Positions 32,764 through 41,411 are shown, counted from the first letter of the stretch. The stretch: DNA of 64,000 nucleotides from Cellulosimicrobium terreum (GCA_014803435.1 JACYFD010000003.1:310001-374000), one strand, 5' to 3'. Numbers and translations: made by a program. The notes: a model not told the origin generated them from the sequence alone.

Positions 32764-33548
32764 TCCGGGCTCGGCGGGCGCCCGTCGCGAGGCCCGAAGA
32801 TCCGCAGCGCCTCGGCGTCGCTCGCCGCGGACCGCAGGAAATAGTCCGCCCACGCACGGGCGTCCGGGTAGTCGCTGCCTGCGACGACGGCCGCGACCGC
32901 CGCGTCGACGTCGATCTCCGTGTGCCGCAACGACACCTGCCCGTCGCGCAGCAGCGCCCACGAGCCGCCCGCTCGCCCGTACGGCATCCCGACGCTGCCG
33001 GGGTTCACGACGAGCCGCCGGTCCACGAGCCGCACGAACGGCATGTGCGTGTGCCCGCAGACGACGGTCCGTACGTCGTCGTCGAGGCCGCCGAGGACCT
33101 CGGCCCAGCGCTCGAGCGACGAGTCGACCAGGACCACCTCCTCGTCGTCGCGTGGTGTGCCGTGGCAGCAGACGACGCGCCCGAACCCGCGCACCGCGAT
33201 CTCGAACGGGTGCGGCAGGCCCGCGAGCAGCTCGACCTGGTCCGGCCGAAGCTGCGCCGCGGCCCACGGCACGACCGGGTCGGGCACCGCGCCGGCGCCG
33301 TCGTGCACCCACGCGACGAGCTCGCGGTCCGCGTTGCCGCGCACGAGCAGGACACGGTCACCGAGCGCGGTCAGCCGGTCGAGCACCTCGACGGGCTCCG
33401 GTCCGGCCGCGTGGTCCCCGGTGACGACGACGAGGTCGGCACCACGGACGTCAGGCTCCGCCAGCACGGCGTCGAGCACGGGCAGCACGCCGTGCACGTC
33501 GGACAACACGGCGACGGTGCTGTGCTCGGGTGTCGGACGTCGCTCCAT
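32748..33548 (-). CDS. Metallophosphoesterase (YfcE/MJ0936-like)
   Basis: 266-aa calcineurin-like phosphoesterase. The metal-binding motifs are in order: LSDVHG (Asp, His), VTGDHAAGP (GDxx), VRGNADRE (GNxD), CCHGTP and CGHTHMPF (GHTH). The ATG at 33548 (MERRPTP) was chosen; an ATG 9 bp upstream (33557) is equally possible and neither has a good ribosome site. The start is only 26 bp from the divergent CPBP gene. Its 3' end overlaps the end of the AKR gene. Likely a phosphodiesterase or nucleotidase of unknown substrate. Confidence 0.88.
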   Translation of the reverse strand: MERRPTPEHSTVAVLSDVHGVLPVLDAVLAEPDVRGADLVVVTGDHAAGPEPVEVLDRLTALGDRVLLVRGNADRELVAWVHDGAGAVPDPVVPWAAAQLRPDQVELLAGLPHPFEIAVRGFGRVVCCHGTPRDDEEVVLVDSSLERWAEVLGGLDDDVRTVVCGHTHMPFVRLVDRRLVVNPGSVGMPYGRAGGSWALLRDGQVSLRHTEIDVDAAVAAVVAGSDYPDARAWADYFLRSAASDAEALRIFGPRDGRPPSPDQSSS

Positions 33549-33574
33549 ACGTCGCATCGTGGCACCGTGTGCGG

Positions 33575-34444
33575 GTGACGTCATCCCCCGTGCCCGGCCC
33601 GTCCACCAGCGCTGCCGTGCCCGACGCCGCGCTCCCTCCCTGGGCGACCGGCTCCCCCGCGCGGCTGCTCGCCGCCGTGCTCGTGTCCGCGTCGGCCGTG
33701 CTGCTCTTCGCCGTCCACGTGCGCCCCCTGGGCTACGTGCCGCTCGTCCTCGGCGTGGCGCTCGGGTGGGCCGTCGACCGGGTGCTCGGCCGCGACCTCG
33801 CGCTGATCGCGACGGGCATGGCGATCATCTCGGCGATCTCGCTGGAGGCGGACCTGTCGGACGGTGGCATGGCCCGGTTCACGGCCGCCCTGTCGCTCGC
33901 CGTGCTCGTGCCGTGGGCCTTGTCGCGGTTCGTCTTCCGGGACCGGACGATCACGTTCCCGGTGTCGACGGGGAGGCGGTGGACGCGCGGTCAGATCGTG
34001 TACCTCGCGGTCGTCGTCGTCGCGGGGTACCTGATCCTGCCGTTCTACTTCATCGGCTCCGGTGCCTACCAGAACTGGCCGGACGTCACGGGCGGGCAGG
34101 AGATCGCGCGCCTGTTCGTCGGGGTCAACGCGGTGGGCATCTGGGACGAGCTGTTCTTCGTGTGCGTCGTCTTCGCGCTGTACCGCAAGCACTTCGGCCT
34201 GTGGACGGCGAACCTCCTGCAGGCGACGGTGTTCGTGTCATTCCTGTGGGAGCTCGGGTACCGCGAGTGGGGGCCGCTGCTCACGATCCCGTTCGCGCTG
34301 GTGCAGGGCTGGATCTTCTCGTGGAGCAAGTCCCTGACGTACGTCGTCGCGGTCCACCTGCTGTTCGACCTCGTGGTGTTCGGCGTGCTCGTGCACGCCC
34401 ACCACCCCGAGCTGCTCGACGTGTTCGTCACGGCCCCCCGCTGA
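33575..34444 (+). CDS. CPBP-family (CAAX-protease-like) membrane protein
   Basis: 289-aa protein with about eight membrane segments. Three polar motifs in the C-terminal half resemble the CPBP/Rce1 site: WDELFFVCVVFALYRK (where EExxxR is standard, here a single Glu after Asp), SFLWELGYREW and VHLLFDLVV (His plus Asp). Because the first motif is incomplete, proteolytic activity is uncertain. GTG at 33575 is the last start before the Ser/Pro-rich N-terminus, and no Shine-Dalgarno is evident. Divergent from the phosphoesterase gene. Confidence 0.72.
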   Translation: MTSSPVPGPSTSAAVPDAALPPWATGSPARLLAAVLVSASAVLLFAVHVRPLGYVPLVLGVALGWAVDRVLGRDLALIATGMAIISAISLEADLSDGGMARFTAALSLAVLVPWALSRFVFRDRTITFPVSTGRRWTRGQIVYLAVVVVAGYLILPFYFIGSGAYQNWPDVTGGQEIARLFVGVNAVGIWDELFFVCVVFALYRKHFGLWTANLLQATVFVSFLWELGYREWGPLLTIPFALVQGWIFSWSKSLTYVVAVHLLFDLVVFGVLVHAHHPELLDVFVTAPR

Positions 34445-34457
34445 CGTACGGGTCCGC

Positions 34458-35183
34458 TCAGTACGGTCGGGCCAGCAGGGTCCGCCGCACGACGTCGACC
34501 CGGCACAGCGCGTGGACCCCGGTCGTCGCGGCCTCGCCGAGCGCGAGCACGCACGCGACCACGACGCCCACCCCGACGGCCGCACCCGCGACCACGTCGT
34601 GGGGGAAGTGGGCGCCCTGCGCGACCCGGGCGAACCCGACCAGGAGCGCAAGGACGGCCGGGAGCACGACCCGCCACGCGACGTCGGGCACGCGCGGGCC
34701 GACGCCGTGGCGCGGGCTCACCCCTCCGCGCGGCCGGAGGGCAGGACCGCCCGCGACGACGACGGCCGCGGCCAGCGCGAACGCGATCGCCGTGTGGTTG
34801 CTGGGGAACGACCAGTCGCCGGCCGGCGGGCAGTGCGCGACCTCGACCAGGTCCCAGCACCCCCGTGGCTCACGGGCGAACGACTTCACGACCTCGCTGG
34901 TGCCGTAGGCGAGGACGGCGGCCAGGCCGGCGGTGAGCGTCGTCGCGACAGCGGCCGGGCCTGCGGCTCGCGAGCGCCACGCGACGGCGGCGCAGAGCGC
35001 GACGAGCGCGAGGACGCCGCCCTCGGCGACGAGGTCGAGACCGGGGAGGGCGGCGGTCCTCGCGGTGATCGCGACGTAGAGCGCCTCGCTCGGTCCGTGC
35101 AGGCCGTAGGCGGCGAGCACGACGAGAGCGGTGGCCCCGAGCCAGACGATCGCGCGGAGGAAGGACGAACGGGACGAAGTCAC
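34458..35183 (-). CDS. PAP2-family phosphatase
   Basis: 241-aa membrane phosphatase of the PAP2/BcrC class with about five to six membrane segments. The three catalytic motifs are KSFAREPRG (KxxxxxxRP-like), PSNHT (PSxH) and ARVAQGAHFPHDV (SRxxxxxHxxxD-like, with Ala in place of Ser). Likely substrates are phosphatidic acid or undecaprenyl diphosphate, with the active site facing outside. Convergent with the CPBP gene. Usual length. Confidence 0.88.
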   Translation of the reverse strand: MTSSRSSFLRAIVWLGATALVVLAAYGLHGPSEALYVAITARTAALPGLDLVAEGGVLALVALCAAVAWRSRAAGPAAVATTLTAGLAAVLAYGTSEVVKSFAREPRGCWDLVEVAHCPPAGDWSFPSNHTAIAFALAAAVVVAGGPALRPRGGVSPRHGVGPRVPDVAWRVVLPAVLALLVGFARVAQGAHFPHDVVAGAAVGVGVVVACVLALGEAATTGVHALCRVDVVRRTLLARPY

Positions 35184-35240
35184 CCGGACGAGGCTAGCCG
35201 GATGAACAGTCGGTGAACATCAGCCCTCGGTCGGACCGGC

Positions 35241-35891
35241 CTACGCCGGAGGGCTGAGCGGGGGCACGTAGAACGCCGTCGTGGCGGCCACCCGTGTCGC
35301 GACCGCGTCGGCGTCGAGACCGTCGGCCTCCGCGAGCGCGACCCCCCAGGCCTCGCTGCTCGCGGTGTTGAACGCCCGGACCGCGGGGTCCGTGGCGAGC
35401 GTCTCCGGGTCGATCACGCCCTCGACCCCGGACAGGTGGAGCCCGAGCCCGAGCAGCGCACCGTCCCAGCCGACGCCGACCGCCCCGGGCCCGTACTCGT
35501 CCCAGAACTCCGGCGGCGTCACCGCGGTGTGCTCCAGGGTCAGGCGGGTCCCGCCCTCGACGGGCTCCAGCCGCACGTCGACGAGCGACGAGTCCTCCGG
35601 CGTCGGCGGCCCCATGACCCACGTGATGCGCAGGTGCCGCGGCGCCTCGCACACGCGGATCTCCCCGCCCGCGTTGCCCTCCGTCTGGTAGGTGCCCCCG
35701 ACGCGCAGGTCGCCGCTCACCGGCAGGAACCAGCGAGGGATGCGCTCGGGGTCGGTCACGGCGCTCCACACGTCGTGGACGTCCGCGGGGTAGGTCCGGG
35801 AGAGCGAGACGACGTGCGCCTCGCCCGCGGGGAGCACGTCGCTCCCGACGGTGCGTCGCACCGCCTCCATCTCGGCGATGAGGTCCTTCAT
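35241..35891 (-). CDS. SRPBCC/AHSA1-like protein
   Basis: 216-aa START-like protein. The conserved block VSLSRTYPADVHDVWSAVTDPERIPRWFLPV and GGEIRVCEAPRHLRITW identify the AHSA1 type. The fold covers about residues 28-170, with a helical C-terminal extension. The ATG overlaps the stop of the upstream ArsR gene by 4 nt (ATGA). ArsR-AHSA1 pairs are a common actinobacterial and proteobacterial unit in which the regulator controls the operon; ligand unknown. Confidence 0.88.
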   Translation of the reverse strand: MKDLIAEMEAVRRTVGSDVLPAGEAHVVSLSRTYPADVHDVWSAVTDPERIPRWFLPVSGDLRVGGTYQTEGNAGGEIRVCEAPRHLRITWVMGPPTPEDSSLVDVRLEPVEGGTRLTLEHTAVTPPEFWDEYGPGAVGVGWDGALLGLGLHLSGVEGVIDPETLATDPAVRAFNTASSEAWGVALAEADGLDADAVATRVAATTAFYVPPLSPPA

Positions 35892-36271
35892 CCTGTCCTC
35901 CGTGTGGTGTCGGTGGTGGTGGTCGTCGACGCCGCACCCGCGGCCCGACGACGTTCCCGTGCCCCGCGGGCCAGCTCGGTGCCGAGGGCGTCGAGCCGCT
36001 GCTCCCAGAACTGTCGGAGCCCTGCGGCCCAGTCCTCGACCTCGCCCAGGGGTGCGGGGTCGAGCGCGTAGAGGCGCCGTGTCCCCTCGGCCCGCACGGT
36101 CGCGAACCCGCTCGTGCGCAGGACCCGCAGGTGCTGGGAGACCGCCGGCTGGCTGATCGAGAACTCGTCGCCGACGAGCGCGGCGATCTCCCCCGCCGGC
36201 TTCTCGCCCTCGGCGAGGAGCTCCAGGATCCGGCGTCGGACCGGGTCCCCCAGGACGTCGAACGCTTCCAT
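35888..36271 (-). CDS. ArsR-family transcriptional regulator
   Basis: 127-aa winged-helix repressor. It begins MEAFDVLGDPVRRRILELLAEG, with the recognition region FSISQPAVSQHLRVLRTSGF and an RAEGTRRLYALDP wing, and lacks the Cys metal-site motif of metal sensors. The C-terminus is Thr/Arg-rich. Two palindromes lie directly upstream, and the gene is translationally coupled to the AHSA1-like gene. Likely autoregulated. Confidence 0.92.
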   Translation of the reverse strand: MEAFDVLGDPVRRRILELLAEGEKPAGEIAALVGDEFSISQPAVSQHLRVLRTSGFATVRAEGTRRLYALDPAPLGEVEDWAAGLRQFWEQRLDALGTELARGARERRRAAGAASTTTTTDTTRRTG

Positions 36272-36291
36272 CACTCCATGTTGCAGCACAC

Positions 36292-36321
36292 ACTTATATA
36301 AGTCAATGCCTATGTGCATAG
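36292..36321. promoter_or_regulatory. Two palindromes upstream of the ArsR gene
   Basis: ACTTATATAAGT (36292-36303) is a perfect 12-bp palindrome in an unusually AT-rich island, and CTATGTGCATAG (36310-36321) is a second perfect inverted repeat. They start 21 bp before the ArsR start. ArsR-family repressors bind such dyads, so autoregulation is likely. Confidence 0.6.
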
Positions 36322-36399
36322 CCTCCGCGGCGTCGAGCGCCGAGCTGCCGTCGGCGGTCAGCGCCTGCGGATGATCCCGCACGCCCCGGACGTGGCAGG

Positions 36400-37299
36400 T
36401 CAGCGACCACCGCGCCCGCCCGAGCCGCGCCCCTTGCGCCCGCCGTCCCGACCCGACCGGCCCCCGGCACCCTTGCCGGACCGCCCGGCGCTGCCCTTGC
36501 CCGACCGGCCGGTGCCACCGGCCGCCCCGGACCTGCTCGCCCCGCCGCGCTTGCCGGCCCGGTCCGGCGACGGGGCGCGCTCTGCTGCTCCTGGGCCTGC
36601 GGCCCGCCCGCGCGAGCTGTTGACCGTACGCCCGCGCACGATGCCGATCATCTCCTCCACGAGCTCGTCCTCGCGCTCGGTGACCCACGCCAGCGCGACG
36701 GGAACAGGTGGCGCCCCGTCGAGGTGGCGGTAGGTCACGTCCTTGCGCTGGTGCAGGCGTGCGAGGGACTGCGGCACGACGACGACGCCCACCCCCGCCG
36801 CGACGAGCACGACCGCGTCGCGCGTGGTCGCCGGGCGCTCGACGGCCGGCTGCCCCGGGATCCCGGCCGCGTCCTCGGGGGCGCCGGGCTCGCCCGCCCA
36901 CGGCACGACGTCGTCGAGCGGGCGCAGCACGACGTCGTCGGCGAGGTCCGCCGGCGCGACGGTCTCGTCCGGCTCGAGCGCGGCGAGGAGGTGGTCGCGC
37001 GACACGACCACGACCACCGACTCCTCGTAGACACCGATCGCACCGAGCACGTCGCGGTCGACGGGCGGGCGCAGGAGGGCGGCCTCCGCCCGGTGGTCGA
37101 GCAGCGCACGCTCCGCGTCCTCGGCCTCGACGGCGACGAGGTCGAGCGGGACGTCGGGGTGCCGCTCGCGCCAGGTCCGCACCCACTTCGCCGGAGTGGC
37201 GCCCGGGACGAACGCGAGCCGGAAGCGCCGGCCCTCGTCGGAACCGGACCCGTGGGGGTCGGCCTGCGCCTCGGGAACCGTGCCTGCGTCGTCGTCCAC
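36400..37299 (-). CDS. LysR-type effector-binding domain protein without HTH
   Basis: 299-aa protein consisting of a LysR substrate-binding domain (FRLAFVPGATPAKWVRTW at about 22-39 through ALAWVTEREDELVEEMIGIV). It has no N-terminal DNA-binding helix-turn-helix. A low-complexity basic tail of about 65 residues follows, with repeated RSGK/GGRSG units rich in Arg, Lys, Gly and Ser. The tail could bind nucleic acid non-specifically. GTG at 37299 was chosen; further upstream the frame would run antisense through the DUF5997 gene. Divergent from DUF5997, a pairing I believe recurs in actinobacteria. Role unknown. Confidence 0.75.
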   Translation of the reverse strand: MDDDAGTVPEAQADPHGSGSDEGRRFRLAFVPGATPAKWVRTWRERHPDVPLDLVAVEAEDAERALLDHRAEAALLRPPVDRDVLGAIGVYEESVVVVVSRDHLLAALEPDETVAPADLADDVVLRPLDDVVPWAGEPGAPEDAAGIPGQPAVERPATTRDAVVLVAAGVGVVVVPQSLARLHQRKDVTYRHLDGAPPVPVALAWVTEREDELVEEMIGIVRGRTVNSSRGRAAGPGAAERAPSPDRAGKRGGASRSGAAGGTGRSGKGSAGRSGKGAGGRSGRDGGRKGRGSGGRGGR

Positions 37300-37332
37300 G
37301 GGCTCCAGCCTAGGCGCCCCGGCTCGCCGGGA

Positions 37333-37338
37333 TACCCT
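37333..37338 (+). promoter_or_regulatory. -10 element of leaderless DUF5997 mRNA
   Basis: TACCCT ends 7 nt before the ATG at 37346, with no Shine-Dalgarno sequence. Confidence 0.5.
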
Positions 37339-37345
37339 GGAACCC

Positions 37346-37735
37346 ATGATCCCCAAGCAGTCCGCGCAGACCATGAAGCCCGCCACCGCGGCGAAGAAGC
37401 TCGGGGTGTACCTGCCCGCCACTCCCCCGGAGTTCCAGGAGGGCACGATCACGCGCGCACAGCTCGAGGAGCTGGAGAAGAACCCGCCCGAGTGGCTCAG
37501 CGAGCTGCGTCGCAACGGACCCCACCCGCGACCGGTCGTCGCCGGCAGGCTCGGCGTCTCGATCTCGGGCCTGACGCGCGGCGGGCTGACGGAGCCCCTG
37601 ACGACGGATCAGATCGACGAGCTCCGTCAGGACCCGCCGAGCTGGCTCGCCGCGGAGCGCGAGGTCCTGAAGAAGGTGCGCGCCGAGGAGGAGCGCCTCG
37701 CCGCTGCCGCCGCTGCACGCCCCAAGAAGGACTGA
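37346..37735 (+). CDS. DUF5997 family protein
   Basis: 129-aa actinobacterial protein. Recognisable family text: MKPATAAKKLGVYLPATPPEFQ, an LEELEKNPPEWLSELRRNGPHPRPVVAGRLGVS-type middle and LTTDQIDELRQDPPSWLAAER. NPPEWLxELR and DPPSWLAAER look like an internal duplication. The C-terminus is a charged helix. KLGVYLPATP and RLGVSISGLTR resemble helix-turn-helix edges, but no DNA-binding domain can be asserted. The transcript is probably leaderless. Function unknown. Confidence 0.82.
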   Translation: MIPKQSAQTMKPATAAKKLGVYLPATPPEFQEGTITRAQLEELEKNPPEWLSELRRNGPHPRPVVAGRLGVSISGLTRGGLTEPLTTDQIDELRQDPPSWLAAEREVLKKVRAEEERLAAAAAARPKKD

Positions 37736-37745
37736 CCCGCTCGAC

Positions 37746-38135
37746 TCAGCCCGCCTCGGGGGACCCGGCCGGGCTCGCGGGACCCGCCGCACGGTCCGTG
37801 TGACCGAGCGACAGGTCCGGCGCGACGGCGTCGCGTACGCGTCGCTTGAGGTCCGGGACCTCGGGGAAACCCCCGTCGGTCGTGCGGTCCCACAGCAGCA
37901 CCGGACCGTCCCCCGCGTCGAGCGTGACCCGGAAGACGCCGTCCGTCCCGGGGACCAGCGCGACCTCCCCGAGCCGGGTGCGGAACGTCTGCAGCAGCTC
38001 CTGCGCGACCCACGCCGCGCGCAGCAGCCAGCGGCACTGCGTGCAGTACTCGACCGTGACCCGCGCCGTCCCGCGCGGCAGCACCGTCCCCACGGGGTCC
38101 GCGGTCGCTCCGGCCTGCGGGGTGTCGTCCGTCAT
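37746..38135 (-). CDS. SelT/SelW/SelH-family (Rdx) protein
   Basis: 129-aa thioredoxin-like protein. VTVEYCTQCRWLLRAAWVAQELLQTF (about 27-52) carries the CxxC redox motif in the place of the selenocysteine motif; FPEVPDLKRRVRD is the conserved C-terminal family segment. The ATG is preceded at 7 nt by TAGGCT (38143-38148), indicating a leaderless mRNA. Presumed redox function, partner unknown. Convergent with DUF5997. Confidence 0.85.
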   Translation of the reverse strand: MTDDTPQAGATADPVGTVLPRGTARVTVEYCTQCRWLLRAAWVAQELLQTFRTRLGEVALVPGTDGVFRVTLDAGDGPVLLWDRTTDGGFPEVPDLKRRVRDAVAPDLSLGHTDRAAGPASPAGSPEAG

Positions 38136-38164
38136 GGCGCCCAGCCTACGGTCGCGACCGTCCG

Positions 38165-39559
38165 TCAGGTTCCGCGCTCGGCGGGCAGCCGTCCGGACGC
38201 GACCGCCGCCTCGAGCGCCGCGTAGTCCTGCTCGACGACGTCCGCGTACCCCCGCGCCCACCGGGCCATGGCGTGGTCGAACATGTCGGAGCGACCCAGG
38301 TAGCCGTACGCCAGGCGCGCGCCCGGGGACTGGCTGTGCGCCCGCGCGAGGACACGCCCGCACAGCTCGCCGTACCGCGTGAACTGGGCGGCGGTGAGCC
38401 GGTCCAGCTCGACAGAGCCCTTCATGTCCCGGAACTGGCGCCAGAAGAAGTCGACGCGCGGGCGCCCCGTCCTCTCCGGGACCTCGATCGTGAGCCAGCC
38501 GAGGAACGGGTCGGAGTGCGCCTGGAGGATCCGTTGGGCTGCGACGACCCGCCGCCCCTGCGAGGGGACCGACGAGACCGGCGCGAGCCCCGCCGGCAGG
38601 GCGTCCGCCATCCCCCCGTACGTCGCGAGGACGGACGACACGGCCTCCTTCGCCTGCAGGACGAGGGACTCGCCCGCCGGCCCCTCGAGCAGGGCGATGT
38701 AGCAGCGCGTGCCGACGCTGCCGACACCCACGACCCGCAGGACGTGGTCGACGGCCGTGAACTGGCCGAGCAGCAGCCGCACGTCCGCGCGCAGCGGCTC
38801 GCGATATTGCTCGAAGAGCATCGTCACCTCGTCCCTCGTCGCGAGGTCGAGGTGCTGCGTGACCGGCGGCTGGTCGACGATCCGCTGCCTGCCCTCCGCC
38901 GTGCGCGTCGTGATCTTCTGCACCACCTGCTCCGAGGTCCGCCGCCGCGCCTTGCGCACGGTGCGGCGGAGCTCGTCGCGGCCCTCCTTGCGAAGGAGCG
39001 GCTCGATGCTGTCGGCGTCCATCCGGTACGTGAACCTCTCGAGGGCGCTGCGGGCGAACAGGTCCGGGAGCAGCTCCCGGTAGCCGCGGGCCGCGTGACG
39101 CGCCGCGTCGCCGCACGCCTCCTCCGACATGCCCTTGTCCCGCCCGCCGACGTACATGCTCGCGGCGAGCCGCTTGACGTCCCACTCCCACGGGGCGTCG
39201 CACGCCTCGTCGAAGTCGTTCAGGTCGAACACGACCTGCCGCTCGGGCGAGGCGAAGAGGCCGAAGTTGGACACGTGCGCGTCCCCGCAGGCGACGACGT
39301 GAGCCCCGGTCCGGGGGCCGTCGCGCAGGTCGTGCGCCATCGTCGCGGCCGTTCCCCGGTAGAACGCGAACGGGGACTCGAGCATGCGCCCGATCCGCAA
39401 GGGCACGAGCTCCTGGATCCGGTCGCGGTTCTGCTCCTCGATGATCGCGACGGGGTCGCGCTCCGGGAGCACGAGCGCGCCCTGGGTGCGACGCGGCGCT
39501 CGGTCGCGCAGCGCGCGGCCGGCGGCACGCGACTCGGCCAGCGTCCTGGGGACGTCCAT
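38165..39559 (-). CDS. DUF2252 family protein
   Basis: 464-aa protein of the DUF2252 family, distantly kinase-like. Recognised from FYRGTAATMAHDL, VACGDAHVSNFGLFASPERQVVFDLNDFDEA (the HxxNF and DxxDFD pair resemble the catalytic and metal loops of aminoglycoside phosphotransferases) and WEWDVKRLAAS. The ATG at 39559 has GGAGG 6-7 nt upstream. Function is not established; phosphotransfer to a small molecule is plausible from the fold. Confidence 0.88.
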   Translation of the reverse strand: MDVPRTLAESRAAGRALRDRAPRRTQGALVLPERDPVAIIEEQNRDRIQELVPLRIGRMLESPFAFYRGTAATMAHDLRDGPRTGAHVVACGDAHVSNFGLFASPERQVVFDLNDFDEACDAPWEWDVKRLAASMYVGGRDKGMSEEACGDAARHAARGYRELLPDLFARSALERFTYRMDADSIEPLLRKEGRDELRRTVRKARRRTSEQVVQKITTRTAEGRQRIVDQPPVTQHLDLATRDEVTMLFEQYREPLRADVRLLLGQFTAVDHVLRVVGVGSVGTRCYIALLEGPAGESLVLQAKEAVSSVLATYGGMADALPAGLAPVSSVPSQGRRVVAAQRILQAHSDPFLGWLTIEVPERTGRPRVDFFWRQFRDMKGSVELDRLTAAQFTRYGELCGRVLARAHSQSPGARLAYGYLGRSDMFDHAMARWARGYADVVEQDYAALEAAVASGRLPAERGT

Positions 39560-39659
39560 GGATCGCCTCCTCACGAGAACCTGGGACGCAGGCTAGCGCG
39601 GGATCGACCGCACCGCGCTGCGTGGCCCGAGCGGCGCGGTCGTGCGCGAGACTGGGGTC

Positions 39660-40862
39660 GTGACGCCTACCTCTCCCGCGGAGCTCGCCGACCTGCTCTC
39701 CCGGCTGGGCACCGACGACCCGGGCCCGCGTCGCGAGGACTCCCCCGTCGCCGTCGACGCCGCCGACCGCCTGCTCCTCGACGAGGCCGCGCCGCTGCTC
39801 GCCGACCTCGGCCCCGACGCGGTCGCGGTCGTCGACGACCGGTACGGCGCGCTCACCCTCGGGTCCGCGGTGCTCGCGCGCGGCGCCGTGCGCGTGCACC
39901 AGGACGCATGCACCGCCGAGGCGGCGCTGGACGCGAACGCCGCGACCGTCGGGATGCGCGGCGCGTTCGAGCGCCACGCGCTCGACGCCGGTCTCCTCGC
40001 CGGGGCTCGGGTCGTCCTCCTCCGCCTTCCCCGCGGGCTGAGCGCCCTGCGCGACGTCGCCGAGCACGTCGCGCGCGAGGCCGACCCCGGCGTCGTCCTG
40101 CTCGCCGGCAGCCGCGTCAAGCACATGACGCCCGCGATGAACGACGTCCTCGGCGAGTCGTTCGCCGACGTGCGCGCGAGCCTCGCGCGAGGCAAGTCCC
40201 GCGTCCTCGTCGCGCGCACGCCCCGGGCGCCCGGCGCCGGAGCGCCGTTCACGTACCCGGTCTCCGTCGACCTGCCCGACGTCGGTCTCACCGTCGCGGC
40301 GTTCGGCGCGGCGTACGCCGGTGCGAGCCTGGACCTCGGGACACGGTTCCTGCTCGAGCGGCTCGAGGCCACGCTCCTGGGCGGGACAGCGTCGGTCGGG
40401 GTCGACGAGGCGAGGGTCGCCGACGAGCCGGCCGACGTCGTCGACCTGGGGTGCGGGACGGGGATCCTCGCGGCGTGGGCCGCCCGGCGCTGGCCGGACG
40501 CGCGCGTCGTCGCGACGGACCGTTCGGAGGCGGCGGTGCGCTCCGCGGCGCTCACGGCGCGGGCCGACGGGGTGGACGGTCGCGTGCGTGTCGTCCGGGA
40601 CGACGCCGGCGCCTCGCTCGCGGACGCGAGCGCCGACGTCGTGCTCCTGAACCCACCGTTCCACGAGGGTGCGGCGGTGCGCACCGACACCGCGCACCGG
40701 ATGTTCGCGGCGGCGGGCCGCCTGCTACGGCCGGGCGGCGAGCTGTGGTGCGTGTGGAACTCGCACCTGCGCTACCGCCGGGCGCTGGAGCGAGCGGTGG
40801 GACCGACGACCCAGGAGGGTCGTGACCGCCGGTTCACGGTGACGCGCAGCGCGCGACGCTGA
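39660..40862 (+). CDS. RsmC/RlmG-like class I methyltransferase
   Basis: 400-aa SAM-dependent methyltransferase with two tandem domains, the second catalytic. VVDLGCGTGILAAWAA (about 260-275) is motif I, VVATDRSEAAV holds the acidic loop and VVLLNPPFHEGA is the NPPF motif of N2-guanine methyltransferases. Its arrangement matches RsmC/RlmG, which methylate guanine in 16S or 23S rRNA. GTG at 39660 was chosen because the conserved N-terminal domain starts shortly after. Convergent with the FKBP gene, 9 bp apart. Confidence 0.88.
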   Translation: MTPTSPAELADLLSRLGTDDPGPRREDSPVAVDAADRLLLDEAAPLLADLGPDAVAVVDDRYGALTLGSAVLARGAVRVHQDACTAEAALDANAATVGMRGAFERHALDAGLLAGARVVLLRLPRGLSALRDVAEHVAREADPGVVLLAGSRVKHMTPAMNDVLGESFADVRASLARGKSRVLVARTPRAPGAGAPFTYPVSVDLPDVGLTVAAFGAAYAGASLDLGTRFLLERLEATLLGGTASVGVDEARVADEPADVVDLGCGTGILAAWAARRWPDARVVATDRSEAAVRSAALTARADGVDGRVRVVRDDAGASLADASADVVLLNPPFHEGAAVRTDTAHRMFAAAGRLLRPGGELWCVWNSHLRYRRALERAVGPTTQEGRDRRFTVTRSARR

Positions 40863-40871
40863 CCGTCCAGC

Positions 40872-41282
40872 TCACTGGACGTCGACGACGTCCACGACGA
40901 AGACGAGTGTGTCCGTGCCGCCGATGCCGGCCTGCGGGACCCCGCGCTGGCCGTAGCCGTGCTCCGGCGGCACGGACAGCAGCACGCGCGAGCCGATGCT
41001 CTGACCCACGAGCCCCTTGTCCCACCCGCCGATGACGGCGCCCACGCCGATCGGGAACGCGATGGTGTCGCCGCGGTCGTAGGAGTTGTCGAACACCTCG
41101 CCCTCCCACGTCTGACCGAGGTAGTGCACGACGATGTTGCGGCCCGACGTCACGGCGGGGCCGTCGCCCTCGGACAGCACGACGACCTGCAGGCCGTCCG
41201 GTGCACCTCCCTCGGGGAAGGCCAGGGTCGGCTTGTCGCCGAAGGAGCCGGAGACGGTGGGGAGGGCGGGTGGTTCGGTCAC
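40872..41282 (-). CDS. FKBP-type peptidyl-prolyl isomerase
   Basis: 136-aa cytosolic FKBP. Active-site positions are visible in NIVVHYLGQTWEGEVFDNSYDRG, FPIGVGAVIGGWDKGLVGQ, SRVLLSVPPEHGYG and TLVFVVDVVDV. No signal peptide. GTG start with GAGAGG 7 nt upstream. Catalyses cis-trans proline isomerisation during folding. Normal length for the single-domain actinobacterial form. Confidence 0.94.
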   Translation of the reverse strand: MTEPPALPTVSGSFGDKPTLAFPEGGAPDGLQVVVLSEGDGPAVTSGRNIVVHYLGQTWEGEVFDNSYDRGDTIAFPIGVGAVIGGWDKGLVGQSIGSRVLLSVPPEHGYGQRGVPQAGIGGTDTLVFVVDVVDVQ

Positions 41283-41386
41283 GAGGATGCCTCTCGTCGG
41301 GAGCAGGGGGAGCCCGTGCGGAACCGGGCGTTCCTACCCTACGCGGGCGCTCCCCACCCGCTCTCGGAAGACCCCTTGCGCACCGT

Positions 41387-41403
41387 GGCTAATGCTATTA
41401 GCC
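41387..41403. promoter_or_regulatory. TetR-type operator over the alpha/beta hydrolase promoter
   Basis: GGCTAATGCTATTAGCC is a perfect 7-bp inverted repeat with a 3-nt centre. It overlaps TAGCCT (41399-41404), the -10 of a leaderless mRNA starting at the ATG 41412. The second gene of the operon encodes a TetR-family regulator, its probable ligand. Confidence 0.7.
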
Positions 41404-41411
41404 TCGTGGTT

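Noticed and set aside
37746-40697. 983-codon minus-strand frame spanning several genes
   Set aside because: Only its last 129 codons (SelW-like protein) are real; the rest lies opposite or out of frame with the methyltransferase and DUF2252 genes.
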